Shown: positions 1 to 7,635 of the stretch, piece after piece
How the letters are laid out: each line of letters starts with the position of its first letter
How positions within the stretch are numbered: the stretch's first letter is position 1
Assembly (NCBI GenBank): GCA_023392035.1
Contig: JAEVZY010000171.1
Location: 1-23,189, forward strand
Length of the DNA stretch: 23,189 bases
Direction: 5' to 3'
Origin: Pseudomonadota bacterium
GTDB lineage: Bacteria; Pseudomonadota; Gammaproteobacteria; Burkholderiales; Burkholderiaceae_D
The notes under the pieces: model-generated
Database searches by the model: none
Seen by the model: the letters and a program-made list of their open reading frames with translations, nothing else
What the model was told of the DNA's origin: nothing
Made by a program: the position numbers and the translations under genes

Positions 1-17
1 TTGTGTATATGAGACAG
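1..17. other. Probable sequencing-adapter (Tn5/Nextera mosaic end) remnant
   Basis: The first 17 bases match the 3' 17 bases of the Nextera mosaic end (AGATGTGTATAAGAGACAG) at 15 of 17 positions, and the natural Tn5 outer end equally well. A match of this kind lying exactly at the window edge is best explained by untrimmed adapter at the end of a contig, not by genomic sequence. The GTG at position 3 and the first five codons read through it are therefore not part of the native gene. Confidence 0.75.
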
Positions 18-2990
18 GCCCTGGCCACGTCGGCAGGCGCGAAAGCGCTGGCCGATGGCGGCATCGATTACCTGGCCTCCAGCGGCTCCCTGAATATCAC
101 CGTTGACCAGGCCGCCAATTTGCTGGACGCCGGCCTGCAACTGGACTCTGCGCACCCGGGCACGCTGATCACGGACGACACCTCGCACATCGATGCCGCG
201 TCGCTCGACAATCTGATGGCGGCCAACATCCAGTCGCTCGGTTCTTCACTGACGTCGCACGGGCTGGCTACCTCCGACCATTTCGCTTCGCAAATGGTGG
301 TGGACGGCCTGCACTTTGCGACTGATGCCGATGTCAACCTCGGCCTGGCAACAGTCGCCGGCGCCACCCACATGGAGACCTCGCTCAAGCAATTGCAGCA
401 GCTGGGCGTGGACAGCGTTGGCGTAGTGGGCCATACCGGCAATGTGTTCGTGGACCTGGGCAGCGGTAGCTGGGGCAGCGGCGCCTTGCCGCACTTCGCT
501 GCCGGCGACACGGTCGATCTGATGTTCGACAATTCGCAGCTGGATGAACTGATTGCCCACAAGGCCGATCTGGTTGGGGCCAACATCGATGAACTGCACA
601 CCAGCGATGCGCAGGGCAACGTTACGCTGAGCGTCACCCAGGCCGACGGCCTGCTGGGTGGCGACGGGTCCTTCAATGTGGGCGCCGACCTGGCCTTCAA
701 TGCCGGCAATAACGTCACGCTGAGCGTGGCCAATGACAGCAATGCCATCACCCATGTGGCGCAGGAATCGGCCGCCTTGCACCAGCTCGGCGTGGACCAT
801 ATCGATATTTCAGGCGCCGGCGCCAACGTCACGATCACCGACGCCCAGGCGCATGACCTGGTGGCAGGCGGACTGGCGTTCAGCACCGACGACCACATTG
901 CGCTCGGCGCCGCGGACGGTACCCATCTGCAGACTTCGCTGCAGCAGTTGCAGCAGCTGGGTGTGGATAGCGTGAGCGCGGGTGGTGGCGAGTTCATGAT
1001 CAATCTTGGCGACATCAGCCAGATCGACTTCAATAATCTGCCCTCGTTTGCCGCTGGCGACCACGTGACCCTGTCCTTGCATGGCAGCGATGGCGATACC
1101 TTGTTGCAGCACCTGGCTGAGCTGCACGCCGCCAACATCGACACCCTGTTCGTCGACGATGAAAACGTTCTGCTGGGGCTGAATGAGGCTGCTGGCTTCC
1201 TCAGCGATCACCTGCAGATCAGCAGCGACAACGATTTCACCCTTGAAGTGGCTACCGGTGCCGACGTCAAGAACACCGTCATTCCCAATCTGACCGACTA
1301 TCAACTGCTTGGCGTTGACCATATTTCTGTTGACCAGGGCTCTGCCACCATCAACGACACGGCTGCCCACGCACTGGCACATGCCGGCATCAACTTCGCG
1401 TCGGCCAACAACGTCACGGTGAACGTCGTCAACGCCAATGGCAATCACCTGAGCAGCACGCTCAAGGACCTGCAGAACCTGAACGTGGATACGGTGACGG
1501 CCACCGGTTCCACCGATCTGATGCTTGATCTCGGGCCGGGCACTTGGGACACCGATCCGCTGCCGAACTTCAACAGCGCGCTGAATGTGACGCTGAACGT
1601 TGGTGCCGGCCAGATCGACCAGATCGGCAACAACAATCACTACAACGCCGTGCACAACCACGGCATCGATACGATCCAGGTGCACGGTACCGCCGACCAG
1701 CTGTCGGCGCTCACCGGCACGCAAGTGAGCAATGCCCATGTCAGCGGCTTCACGCTCGACATGACCGACACCGATTTCGCCGACCTGGCTTCCGACATCA
1801 CCGGCGGCCTGCCGACGGTGGGCGGGGTGCACGTGAACACGATCGACGTGTCCGGCGTTGCCGGCCACGCCGGCGGCTTGCATGTGGATACCGACACCGC
1901 GAACGCCATGATCCAGGCCGGCCTGCATTTCGAGGCGGCCGACCACATCACGCTGGACGTGCAGGTTGGCGCCAATGGCACCAGCTTCGCGACCAACGCC
2001 AACACCTTGCATCAACTGGGTGTGGACGATGTCACGGTCCACGTCGACGGCAGCAACCCGGTCGACCTGCATCAGTTGTCGCATTTCGACGATAGCCTGA
2101 ACGTCACGCTGGACCTGAGCGAAACACCGGACGTGAACCTGCCGACTCCGGATGCCGACACCGGCGCCTTGTTGAGGTCGCTGGGCTACGACGCCATCGA
2201 GATCAATGCCGACGTCAACGGCTTGTCCGACCAATTGCTGGGCTTGCTGAACAACGACCACGATGGCGCCCTGGATCTGATTCACGGCGTGATGGGCATG
2301 AATCTCGCGGTCGACCTGCAGGGCACCAGCAGCGGCGGCCCGGCCGACCTGGATGCGGCCATGCAGGCGCTGTACAGCAAGCTCGACACCCAGCACGGCA
2401 GCCACTATCCAGACCTGGTAACCGCCCTGCACGACTCCGGCATTTCCGAACTGACCGTGGAGAGCGGCTCGACCGAGGTTTCCGACAGCCTGCTCGGCGC
2501 GCTGGCCGATTCCGGCATGCTGCATGCGGTGTCGGATGCCAACTTGACGGTCGATGCCACCGGATCCGACAACCACATGTTCACGTCGCTCAAGAACCTG
2601 GCGGACCTGGGCGTGGATCATGTGCAAGCCAACGTCTCGGGCAACCTGTACATCAACCTGGGCGAACTGGGCCAGGTTGGCGCAATGGCGGAAGTCAAGG
2701 CCATCCTCTCGCACCTGGGCGCGGACATCTTCAGCGGCGCGGACACCCCGACCCTGGTGCTGGACGTACGCACCGCATCGGCGCTTACCGACTCCAGCGG
2801 CCACTTCGACAGCACCATCCTGCAAGGCCTGGAGCACATCGGCATCAAGGAAGTGGCGGTGCTGGTGGGCCACAACGAAAGCACCAATGTGGTGGCCCAG
2901 GCTCCGACCGTGAATGCACCGGAGGTCAAGCTGATCGGCCAGGACGCCGATCCGACCCTGTACGACGATCTGCATCATCCGCGTACCTGA
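3..2990 (+). CDS. Large repetitive type I-secreted surface protein (3' part only)
   Basis: This is the C-terminal ~990 residues of a much larger protein; the 5' end is missing and the apparent GTG start lies in adapter-like sequence, so native sequence begins at about base 18. The reading is built of about 15 degenerate units of 60-66 residues, each with a core like L-x-x-L-G-V-D-x-V followed by short beta-strand-like stretches such as N-V-T-L-x-V. Pairs or triplets form a longer period of about 175-195 residues, visible in the related blocks starting near bases 364, 919, 1441, 1979 and 2569. It has no cysteine, few lysines and much Asp, Asn and His. No RTX nonapeptides (GGxGxDxxx) are seen. 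The end is short, with sequence K-L-I-G-Q-D-A-D-P-T-L-Y-D-D-L. Size, composition and the exporter genes immediately downstream point to a T1SS substrate such as an S-layer-like protein or adhesin. Secretion is inferred from context; the family is not one I can name. Confidence 0.8.
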   Translation: MYMRQALATSAGAKALADGGIDYLASSGSLNITVDQAANLLDAGLQLDSAHPGTLITDDTSHIDAASLDNLMAANIQSLGSSLTSHGLATSDHFASQMVVDGLHFATDADVNLGLATVAGATHMETSLKQLQQLGVDSVGVVGHTGNVFVDLGSGSWGSGALPHFAAGDTVDLMFDNSQLDELIAHKADLVGANIDELHTSDAQGNVTLSVTQADGLLGGDGSFNVGADLAFNAGNNVTLSVANDSNAITHVAQESAALHQLGVDHIDISGAGANVTITDAQAHDLVAGGLAFSTDDHIALGAADGTHLQTSLQQLQQLGVDSVSAGGGEFMINLGDISQIDFNNLPSFAAGDHVTLSLHGSDGDTLLQHLAELHAANIDTLFVDDENVLLGLNEAAGFLSDHLQISSDNDFTLEVATGADVKNTVIPNLTDYQLLGVDHISVDQGSATINDTAAHALAHAGINFASANNVTVNVVNANGNHLSSTLKDLQNLNVDTVTATGSTDLMLDLGPGTWDTDPLPNFNSALNVTLNVGAGQIDQIGNNNHYNAVHNHGIDTIQVHGTADQLSALTGTQVSNAHVSGFTLDMTDTDFADLASDITGGLPTVGGVHVNTIDVSGVAGHAGGLHVDTDTANAMIQAGLHFEAADHITLDVQVGANGTSFATNANTLHQLGVDDVTVHVDGSNPVDLHQLSHFDDSLNVTLDLSETPDVNLPTPDADTGALLRSLGYDAIEINADVNGLSDQLLGLLNNDHDGALDLIHGVMGMNLAVDLQGTSSGGPADLDAAMQALYSKLDTQHGSHYPDLVTALHDSGISELTVESGSTEVSDSLLGALADSGMLHAVSDANLTVDATGSDNHMFTSLKNLADLGVDHVQANVSGNLYINLGELGQVGAMAEVKAILSHLGADIFSGADTPTLVLDVRTASALTDSSGHFDSTILQGLEHIGIKEVAVLVGHNESTNVVAQAPTVNAPEVKLIGQDADPTLYDDLHHPRT

Positions 2991-3022
2991 TTCACAGCAG
3001 CATTGAGCACATAGAGGAACCC

Positions 3023-3058
3023 GCCGGACCGAGCGCCCGCCAGAGGCGCAGGTCCGGC
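3023..3058 (+). promoter_or_regulatory. Strong intergenic hairpin between substrate and exporter genes
   Basis: GCCGGACC (3023-3030) pairs perfectly with GGTCCGGC (3051-3058), and inside it GCGCC (3033-3037) pairs with GGCGC (3045-3049) around a 7-base loop. No T-run follows, so it is not a classical intrinsic terminator. It lies in the 114-base gap between the abundant-substrate gene and the ABC gene, where it could stabilise the upstream message or reduce read-through. That role is inferred. Confidence 0.6.
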
Positions 3059-3104
3059 AAAGCTGATCGACGCCGCGTGGAAGTGGGCGGCAAAGGAAAG
3101 CATC

Positions 3105-4913
3105 TTGAGCAAAGCAGTCGAAGCCGCCGGCGCCAGCAGTGGCGCCACCCGTCCCCCGATAGCGCGCCTTTTGCACCAGTGCAGGCGCGCTTTTGTTTTT
3201 GCCTTCCTGCTAACACTGCTGATCGATATTCTTTCGATCACGCCGATGCTGTACATGATGAACACCTACGACCGGGTGATCGCCACGCGCAGCGGCGTGA
3301 CCCTGGTCTCGCTCACCTTGCTGGTGGTGGGCATGTACATTTTCTGGTCTTCGCTGGAATGGATACGCAGCCGGCTGATGGTGCGCCTATCCCTGCGCAT
3401 GGACTGGGAACTGTCCGCCGACGTCTTCGACGCCTCGTTCCGGCGCTACGTGGGCCGCAAGAATGTGAACGTGCACCAGGTGTTGGGCGACTTGCTGACC
3501 CTGCGCCAGTTCATGACCGGGCAGCCGGTGCTGTCGCTGATGGATGCGCCGTTTTCGGTGGTGTTCATCATCATCGGCGCCATGTTCCATCCCTACCTGG
3601 CGATCTTTGTGATCGTGGCCTCGGCGCTGATGCTGGTGGCCAGCTACGCCACGCAAAAGGTTTCCGGCCCCATTCTCAAGGCCAGCAACGACGCCAATGC
3701 CGAAGCCTCGCGGGTGGCGGCCAACAGCCTGCGCAGCGCGGAAACCAGCCTCGCTTTGGGCATGATGCCAGCGGTGCGCAATCGGTGGTATGCGGAGCAT
3801 CGGCGGTTTTTGGAGTTGCAGGTGAATGCGAGTGAAGCTTCCGGCCTGACCGGCGGCATTTCCGGCTTTCTTTCCAAGGCCTTGCCTTCGCTGCAGATGG
3901 CGCTGGGCGCCTGGCTGGCGATTGAAAACCTGATCACCGGCGGCATGGTGATTGCCGCCAGCATGCTGATCAGCAAATCGGTGGCACCGATCCGCAAGCT
4001 GATCACCAACTGGAAAGACATCGTCTCCGCCCGCCAAGCCTATGAGCGCCTGAATATCCTGTTGGCGGAAGACGTCAAGGAGACCCAGCGCATGTCTTTG
4101 CCGGCCCCCACCGGCAAGCTGGAAGTGACCCATGCCACGGCGGTACCGCCCGGCCACAATTCGCCGGTGATCTCGGATGTGAATTTCAGCGTGAATCCCG
4201 GCGAAGCGGTGGCGATTGTCGGCCCCAGCGCCGCCGGCAAGACGAGTCTTACCCGCATGCTGGTGGGCGTATGGAAACCGGCTTCGGGCAATGTGCGCCT
4301 GGACGGCGTGGAGCTGTCGCAGTGGAACCATGATGAAGTGGGCCCCTGCATTGGCTATGTGCCGCAGGAGATCGAATTCTTCGAAGGCACGGTGGCGGAA
4401 AACATTGCCCGCCTGGGTGAAGTGGACCCGGAAAAAGTGATCCAGGCAGCCAAGCTGATCGGCATGCACGAGACGATTCTCGCCATGCCCAAGGGCTACG
4501 ACACCATGCTGGGCGAAACCGGCTTCCAGCTTTCCGGCGGCCAGCGGCAAAGACTGGCGATTGCGCGCGCCTTCCACGGCATGCCCAAATACCTGGTGCT
4601 GGACGAACCCAACGCCAACCTGGACGAACCGGGAGAAACCATCCTGGCCCAGGCTTTGGAAGTCCTCAAGAAAAGCGGCTCTTCCATCATCGTCACCACT
4701 CATCGCCCGCGCCTGATTGGTGTGATGGACAAGCTGCTGGTGCTTCGCCAGGGCAAAGTGATGGGATTTGGACCGGCGCAGGAAATGCTGAACGCGGTGC
4801 GCAATCTGCAAGTGGTGAATGGACAGGCGACGCAAGCTGGAACACAAAACAGCGCCAAGCCTGCGGCACAGCCCGTAGTGAACGCAGTCTCTCCGCTTGA
4901 AGGAGCGAAGTGA
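3105..4913 (+). CDS. Type I secretion ABC exporter, PrtD/RsaD family
   Basis: This is the inner-membrane ATPase/permease of a type I secretion system, 602 residues, which is normal for the PrtD group. There is no N-terminal peptidase-like (C39) domain. The membrane domain spans about residues 28-290, with hydrophobic segments near 28-50, 65-82, 145-185 and 260-290. The nucleotide-binding domain follows with Walker A GPSAAGKT (about 372-380), signature LSGGQRQRLAIARA (about 476), Walker B YLVLDEPNANLD (about 497-508) and H-loop TTH (about 531). The start is TTG at 3105, chosen because AAAGGAAAG sits 5-12 bases upstream and the N-terminus runs straight into the first membrane segment. Its stop overlaps the HlyD start (TGATG), so the two are translationally coupled. 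The PrtD group exports RTX proteases, lipases and S-layer proteins; the likely cargo here is the repeat protein upstream. Confidence 0.93.
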   Translation: MSKAVEAAGASSGATRPPIARLLHQCRRAFVFAFLLTLLIDILSITPMLYMMNTYDRVIATRSGVTLVSLTLLVVGMYIFWSSLEWIRSRLMVRLSLRMDWELSADVFDASFRRYVGRKNVNVHQVLGDLLTLRQFMTGQPVLSLMDAPFSVVFIIIGAMFHPYLAIFVIVASALMLVASYATQKVSGPILKASNDANAEASRVAANSLRSAETSLALGMMPAVRNRWYAEHRRFLELQVNASEASGLTGGISGFLSKALPSLQMALGAWLAIENLITGGMVIAASMLISKSVAPIRKLITNWKDIVSARQAYERLNILLAEDVKETQRMSLPAPTGKLEVTHATAVPPGHNSPVISDVNFSVNPGEAVAIVGPSAAGKTSLTRMLVGVWKPASGNVRLDGVELSQWNHDEVGPCIGYVPQEIEFFEGTVAENIARLGEVDPEKVIQAAKLIGMHETILAMPKGYDTMLGETGFQLSGGQRQRLAIARAFHGMPKYLVLDEPNANLDEPGETILAQALEVLKKSGSSIIVTTHRPRLIGVMDKLLVLRQGKVMGFGPAQEMLNAVRNLQVVNGQATQAGTQNSAKPAAQPVVNAVSPLEGAK

Positions 4914-6355
4914 TGAGCGCCCTGCAGAAGCCGGAACCGCAAGAGCAGGACGCCGCGGCCAGCAAGAAGATGGACAAGGCCACCGACAAGAGCGCGGGCA
5001 AAGGCGGCGCCCTCACCGTTCTCAAAAAACTGGACAGCAAGGCCGACGCCTGGGTGCGCAGCTGGAATCCGTATGACCCCAGCCAACTGGATGACCGCAA
5101 GCTGCAGCCGGTGCAGGTGGAAGAATCGCAAATCCGCAAGAGCGCGGCGCGCTGGTTCTTCATGCTGCTGGCCGTCTTTGCGGTGTGGGCTTTCTGGGCG
5201 CCGATTGACCAGGGTGTGAACGTGTCGGGCAATGTGGTGGTCTCGGGCTACCGCAAGGCGGTACAGCATGCCAGCGGCGGCGTGATCCAGGAAATCATGG
5301 TGCGTGAAGGCGACCATGTGAAGCAGGGCGATGTGCTCATCAAGATCAACCCGCTCAACACCGAAGCGAACCTCACCAACGCCGAACTGCAATACATCAA
5401 CCTGCTGGTGACCGAATCGCGCCTGCGCGCCGAGCGCCTGATGAAACCGAAGATCGAGTGGGTGAAAGAACTCGACAAATGGGGCAAGGACGAAAAGGTG
5501 CAGGAGGCCAAGCAGATCCAGCTTGAGCTATTTGCCTCGCGCAAGGCCGACATGGGCAACCAGGTCTCAGGCTTGCATGCGCAGGTACAGGGCATATTGA
5601 GCGCCATCGAGTCGCGCAAGATCCAGCTCGGCACGCTGAAAGAAGAATTGGTCAGCAACCAGAAACTGGCGGAGGAAGGCTTCGTGCCGCGCGCCCAGGC
5701 CAACAACACCTTGCGCACCAAGGTGGACCTTGAATCGGCCCTGGCCACGGCTCAGGCCGACCTTGGAAAAACCCGCGCCCAGATCGCGCAGTTGCAAACC
5801 GCGTACCTGAAAGACATCGATCGCGAACTGTCTGAAACCCAGAAGAACCGCGAGGCCTTTCAAACCCGTTTTGAAGCCGCCAAGTTCGACAAGACCCAGA
5901 CCGAAATCAAGGCGCCCGTGACCGGCACTGTGGTGGGCCTGAAGGTGTACACCAATGGCGGCGTGATCGCCGCCGGCCAGCTCTTGATGGAAGTGGTGCC
6001 CGACGGTGGCGCGCTGGAAGTGGAAGCGCAAATCCCCACCTACCTGATCGACAAAGTCCGTGCCGGTCTGATGGCCGACCTGCGCTTCACCGCCTTCAAC
6101 CAGTCCACCACGCCGGTGGTGCCGGGCCGGGTGAAGCTGGTGGGCGTGGACAAACTGCCGCCGAAAGATAACCAGCAATACGAGTACTACCTGGCCTACG
6201 TGGAGACCACGCCGGAAGGCAATGCCATGTTGGGCAAGTTGAAGATTCAACCCGGCATGCCGGTGGATGTGGTGGTGAAGACGGGCGAGCGCAGTTTTGT
6301 GAGCTATCTGGTCAAGCCGATTACGGACAAGATGTCGAGAGCGTTCAAGGATTAA
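4913..6355 (+). CDS. HlyD-family periplasmic adaptor (membrane-fusion protein) of T1SS
   Basis: This is the periplasmic adaptor that links the ABC exporter to the outer-membrane channel. A Lys/Asp-rich cytoplasmic tail of about 80 residues is followed by one membrane segment (about 81-97, W-F-F-M-L-L-A-V-F-A-V-W). Next comes a first lipoyl-like half (HASGGVIQEIMVREGDHVKQG), a long helical hairpin (about 145-325), the second lipoyl half (K-A-P-V-T-G-T-V-V-G-L) and the family's conserved C-terminus (P-G-M-P-V-D-V-V-V-K-T-G-E-R-S, then V-S-Y-L-V-K-P-I). The tail before the membrane is longer than in many relatives. ATG 4913 overlaps the upstream stop and lies 7 bases after AAGGAG (4900-4905). 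An in-frame GTG at 4910 is possible but too close to the ribosome site. Confidence 0.92.
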   Translation: MSALQKPEPQEQDAAASKKMDKATDKSAGKGGALTVLKKLDSKADAWVRSWNPYDPSQLDDRKLQPVQVEESQIRKSAARWFFMLLAVFAVWAFWAPIDQGVNVSGNVVVSGYRKAVQHASGGVIQEIMVREGDHVKQGDVLIKINPLNTEANLTNAELQYINLLVTESRLRAERLMKPKIEWVKELDKWGKDEKVQEAKQIQLELFASRKADMGNQVSGLHAQVQGILSAIESRKIQLGTLKEELVSNQKLAEEGFVPRAQANNTLRTKVDLESALATAQADLGKTRAQIAQLQTAYLKDIDRELSETQKNREAFQTRFEAAKFDKTQTEIKAPVTGTVVGLKVYTNGGVIAAGQLLMEVVPDGGALEVEAQIPTYLIDKVRAGLMADLRFTAFNQSTTPVVPGRVKLVGVDKLPPKDNQQYEYYLAYVETTPEGNAMLGKLKIQPGMPVDVVVKTGERSFVSYLVKPITDKMSRAFKD

Positions 6356-6363
6356 GGGCGGGA

Positions 6364-7623
6364 ATGGTTGAGCAGCAGAAGAAGCAGGTGAAGACCCGCG
6401 TTGTCCTTGGTCTTGCGTTGGCACTGGGCTGCATGCCAATGGCGGCGAGTGCGGTGGACCTGGTTGAGGCTTACAACCTGGCGCGTACTTACGATCCGCA
6501 GTTTCAGGGCGCGCGGGCGGAGCGGGAAGCCAATGACTACGGCTCGAAAGAGGCGGGCACTGCCTACTATCCGCAGGCTTCCTATAGCCGCAGCCAGATT
6601 CAGACGGTGGGCGGTGCCGTGCAGAGCATCAATATCTCCCAGCCGCTGATCAGCCTGGATCGCTATGCGACCTACAAGCAAGCCGAGCCGCGCGCGGAGC
6701 TTGCCGAAGCTACCTTTCTGACGCGAGAACAGGAGCTGGCCACGCGTGTGCTGAAGTCGGTGACGGACTTGATCCGCGCGCGCGAAGCGGTGGTGCTGAA
6801 CCAGGGCAAGATCGGCAGCTTTGAAAAGCAGCATGCGCGTGCCAAGCGCTTGTATGAGCTGGGGCAGGGCACCATTACCGACTTGCGCGACATCCAGGTG
6901 AAGTATGAGCAGGCCAAGGCCAACCAGATCAACCTGCTGGTGACGCAGCGCGCGGCGGAGCGTGTGTTTACCTCACTGACGGGAGTTGTCCCGACCGACA
7001 AGGATTTCCGCCTGCCGTCCGAGCACAAGCCGGTATCGCTGGAGGGATTGGACAGTTTCAAGACCAGGCTGGAGCAGAACAATCCCAGCCTCATCGCCAG
7101 CCGCCAGCAGGAGCGCATCAGCGAGTTGGAGGCGCAGAAGGTGAAGGGGAGCATGTATCCCACGGTTTCTCTTGCGCATACGAGGTCGATGTACACGGGG
7201 ACGAACACCTCAAGCACCGGCATCACGATGCAAGTGCCGCTCAATGCCGGGTCTTACTACTCAAGCAGTGCTGCCGGAGCCAATGCTGTGCGAGCCAAGG
7301 AAGAGCGGCGTTTGGCGGAAGAGAAGGCGCGGGTGGAGTTGGATCGCTTGTATGGGCTGGTTCAGGCAGGGCAGGACGCTATCAAAATCAAGCGGACGGC
7401 GATTGATACGGCGGAGTTGTCGGTGGAGGCGAATCAGAAGAGTTATGACGCTGGGGTGCGAAGCAATATCGACGTTGTGAACAGTATTCAGGTGTTGTTT
7501 GAAGTGAAGAATGACTATGTCGCCGCTGTCACGCAACAGGCGGAAAACTTCGCGAGCTTGCTATTAATGACCGGTACGGACGCGGCACAAGTGCAACAGG
7601 CCGTCCAAACTTTTTTGTTTTGA
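6364..7623 (+). CDS. TolC-family outer-membrane channel of T1SS
   Basis: This is the outer-membrane/periplasmic tunnel component, 419 residues, slightly short for TolC proteins (about 430-490). A signal peptide is visible: basic start with K6, K7 and K10, hydrophobic V-L-G-L-A-L-A-L-G-C-M-P, and a likely cleavage after A-S-A at residue 30. The mature protein begins V-D-L-V-E-A-Y-N-L-A, the usual TolC opening (a D-L-x-x-A-Y-x-x-A pattern followed by D-P), and continues as two halves of long amphipathic helices (examples near residues 120-190 and 320-390). Only 8 bases separate it from the HlyD gene, with a purine-rich AAGGGCGGGA just before the ATG, so the three exporter genes form one operon. 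The last hundred bases already drift toward A/T-rich codons, announcing the base-composition change that follows. Confidence 0.9.
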   Translation: MVEQQKKQVKTRVVLGLALALGCMPMAASAVDLVEAYNLARTYDPQFQGARAEREANDYGSKEAGTAYYPQASYSRSQIQTVGGAVQSINISQPLISLDRYATYKQAEPRAELAEATFLTREQELATRVLKSVTDLIRAREAVVLNQGKIGSFEKQHARAKRLYELGQGTITDLRDIQVKYEQAKANQINLLVTQRAAERVFTSLTGVVPTDKDFRLPSEHKPVSLEGLDSFKTRLEQNNPSLIASRQQERISELEAQKVKGSMYPTVSLAHTRSMYTGTNTSSTGITMQVPLNAGSYYSSSAAGANAVRAKEERRLAEEKARVELDRLYGLVQAGQDAIKIKRTAIDTAELSVEANQKSYDAGVRSNIDVVNSIQVLFEVKNDYVAAVTQQAENFASLLLMTGTDAAQVQQAVQTFLF

Positions 7624-7635
7624 ATTTGAAAGCCG

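Noticed and set aside
1..17. Genuine Tn5/IS50 end inserted in the gene
   Set aside because: Only a partial end is present, exactly at the window edge and without any transposon sequence; an adapter remnant is the simpler reading.
68..3176. Long reverse-strand open frames opposite the repeat protein
   Set aside because: They mirror the GC-rich codons of the real gene, are low-complexity, and have no motifs or ribosome sites.
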